From assembly GCA_011050175.1 (NCBI GenBank), contig DRGF01000044.1:1-6593 (forward strand): a stretch of 6,593 nucleotides of DNA, given 5' to 3'. This DNA comes from Thermococcus sp. (GTDB taxonomy: Archaea; Methanobacteriota_B; Thermococci; Thermococcales; Thermococcaceae). Positions 6,115-6,593 of this stretch are shown here, piece by piece. The notes under the pieces are model-generated. The model was not told the DNA's origin. It saw only the letters and a list, made by a program, of their open reading frames with translations, and made no database searches. Position 1 is the first letter of the stretch, and the number at the start of each line of letters is the position of its first letter. Both the position numbers and the translations under genes were made by a program.

Positions 6115-6314
6115 TTTTTCTCACCTATTATTGTAGTTATCGCGGTTCCTAATAACATTTTGCCCATAGGAGTTAGATGCCCGGTGCCAAGCATGACAAG
6201 GACCCATGTGGTACCTGTTTTGGGATATCAGAGAGAGTTCGTGCAAAGGACTGTTAGTTGAGGTATTGGAGAGACCATGAAGCGATCATGAAGCCGGACA
6301 TCTGAAATGGAACT
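6115..6314. other. 200-base intergenic region between archaemetzincin gene and pyk
   Basis: It holds the pyk promoter and ribosome-binding site at its left end. The rest shows no tRNA, no clear C/D-box RNA, no strong hairpin and no T-tract terminator for the archaemetzincin gene. A direct repeat CATGAAGC occurs at 6276-6283 and 6287-6294 (11-base period, one helical turn). A 26-codon + strand reading frame at 6177-6257, with GGAG just upstream, is the only possible small gene seen; support is weak. Confidence 0.6.
6151..6162 (-). promoter_or_regulatory. Probable pyk core promoter
   Basis: CAAAATGTTATT on the - strand, preceded by GGG, lies 37-48 bases before the pyk ATG. It resembles a BRE plus TATA element and would give a leader of about 15 bases containing AGGTGAG. 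The TATA match is imperfect. I see no TATCAC-N5-GTGATA Thermococcales glycolytic motif near it. Confidence 0.45.
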
Positions 6315-6593
6315 TCACTGATGATAATCCGGAGACATATTTGACCTCAACCTGAGGAAGCATGTTCTGCAGTAGCCGGGTACCCTAGAATCCCATTCTT
6401 CCATACTGGCGGGCGGGTTCATAACACACTGGTTGGTACAGTGCTCCAGCCCAAAACCGTGGCCCACTTCGTGGAGAACCCCCTTGAGAAGCCTCGCCTT
6501 GAAGAGCTCCAGCGAAGCCCTCAGGCGGTTCTGCGATTCCCTCTCTAGGCCCTCGTCTCCAACTGCCGTTTTCAGCAGCCCGGACAATTCAGG
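6315..6593 (-). CDS. amzA: Archaemetzincin-type zinc metalloprotease, C-terminal half (5'-truncated by window edge)
   Basis: This belongs to the archaemetzincin family of small metzincin-like peptidases (M54). About 92 residues are in the window and the frame stays open to the last base; full proteins have roughly 180, so about half is missing and the TTG at 6585-6587 should not be taken as the start. The signature HEVGHGFGLEHCTNQCVM (6420-6473) supplies the zinc-binding His triad, the catalytic Glu and the start of a second, four-Cys zinc site, completed by CRTC further on. The Met after the second Cys is the family's Met equivalent. Compared with the consensus I recall (HExxHxxGx3Cx4CxMx17CxxC), two spacers are each one residue shorter. 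No signal sequence can be judged. The substrate is unknown for archaeal members. No terminator is seen after the stop. Confidence 0.9.
   Translation of the reverse strand, partial: PELSGLLKTAVGDEGLERESQNRLRASLELFKARLLKGVLHEVGHGFGLEHCTNQCVMNPPASMEEWDSRVPGYCRTCFLRLRSNMSPDYHQ

Noticed and set aside
6276..6355. C/D-box guide RNA candidate (TGATGA and CTGA boxes near the archaemetzincin 3' end)
   Set aside because: No proper first C box, wrong spacing between the second C box and D box, and partial overlap with coding sequence.

Overview
The window looks like chromosomal DNA of a hyperthermophilic euryarchaeon of the order Thermococcales, most likely Thermococcus. The evidence is the gene content (an AglB-type oligosaccharyltransferase with a DK motif, a zinc-LID adenylate kinase, an archaeal pyruvate kinase, an archaemetzincin and a DUF2258-type protein), Shine-Dalgarno sequences of the GGTGA/AGGTGG type a few bases before the starts, AT-rich TATA-like boxes about 36-45 bases before the starts, and protein rich in Lys, Glu and Arg. 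The assignment comes from pattern recognition only; no database search was possible.

Layout. At the left edge, on the + strand, lies the C-terminal two thirds or so of AglB (1-1998), cut by the window start. It converges, with stop codons sharing TTAA, on a - strand block. Read in its own direction, that block is adenylate kinase (adk, 4109-3435), a MoaD/ThiS-like ubiquitin-fold protein (3394-3113), a class I SAM-dependent methyltransferase (3067-2396) and a small ParB/sulfiredoxin-fold protein (2399-1995). The last two overlap by four bases. On the other side of a 56-base divergent promoter region, the + strand carries a 148-residue protein with a compact N-terminal domain and a long C-terminal coiled coil (4166-4612; DUF2258, possibly a ThermoDBP-like single-stranded-DNA-binding protein). 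It converges on pyruvate kinase (pyk, 6114-4678, - strand), with T-rich tracts for both directions in the 65-base gap. A 200-base intergenic region upstream of pyk is followed by the C-terminal half of an archaemetzincin metalloprotease (6593-6315, - strand), cut by the right window edge.

How it fits together. These are mostly housekeeping functions: N-glycosylation of surface proteins, AMP/ADP/ATP balance (Adk), ATP synthesis at the end of glycolysis (Pyk) and sulfur transfer for the tungsten/molybdenum pterin cofactor or protein modification (MoaD). The least understood part is the moaD-methyltransferase-ParB-like cluster, which may be one transcription unit of unknown joint role. I see no mobile element, CRISPR array, tRNA or rRNA. 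I also see no convincing evidence of a wholly new system; the best leads are the small ParB-fold protein with its methyltransferase partner, the coiled-coil DUF2258 protein, and the potassium-site substitutions in pyruvate kinase.
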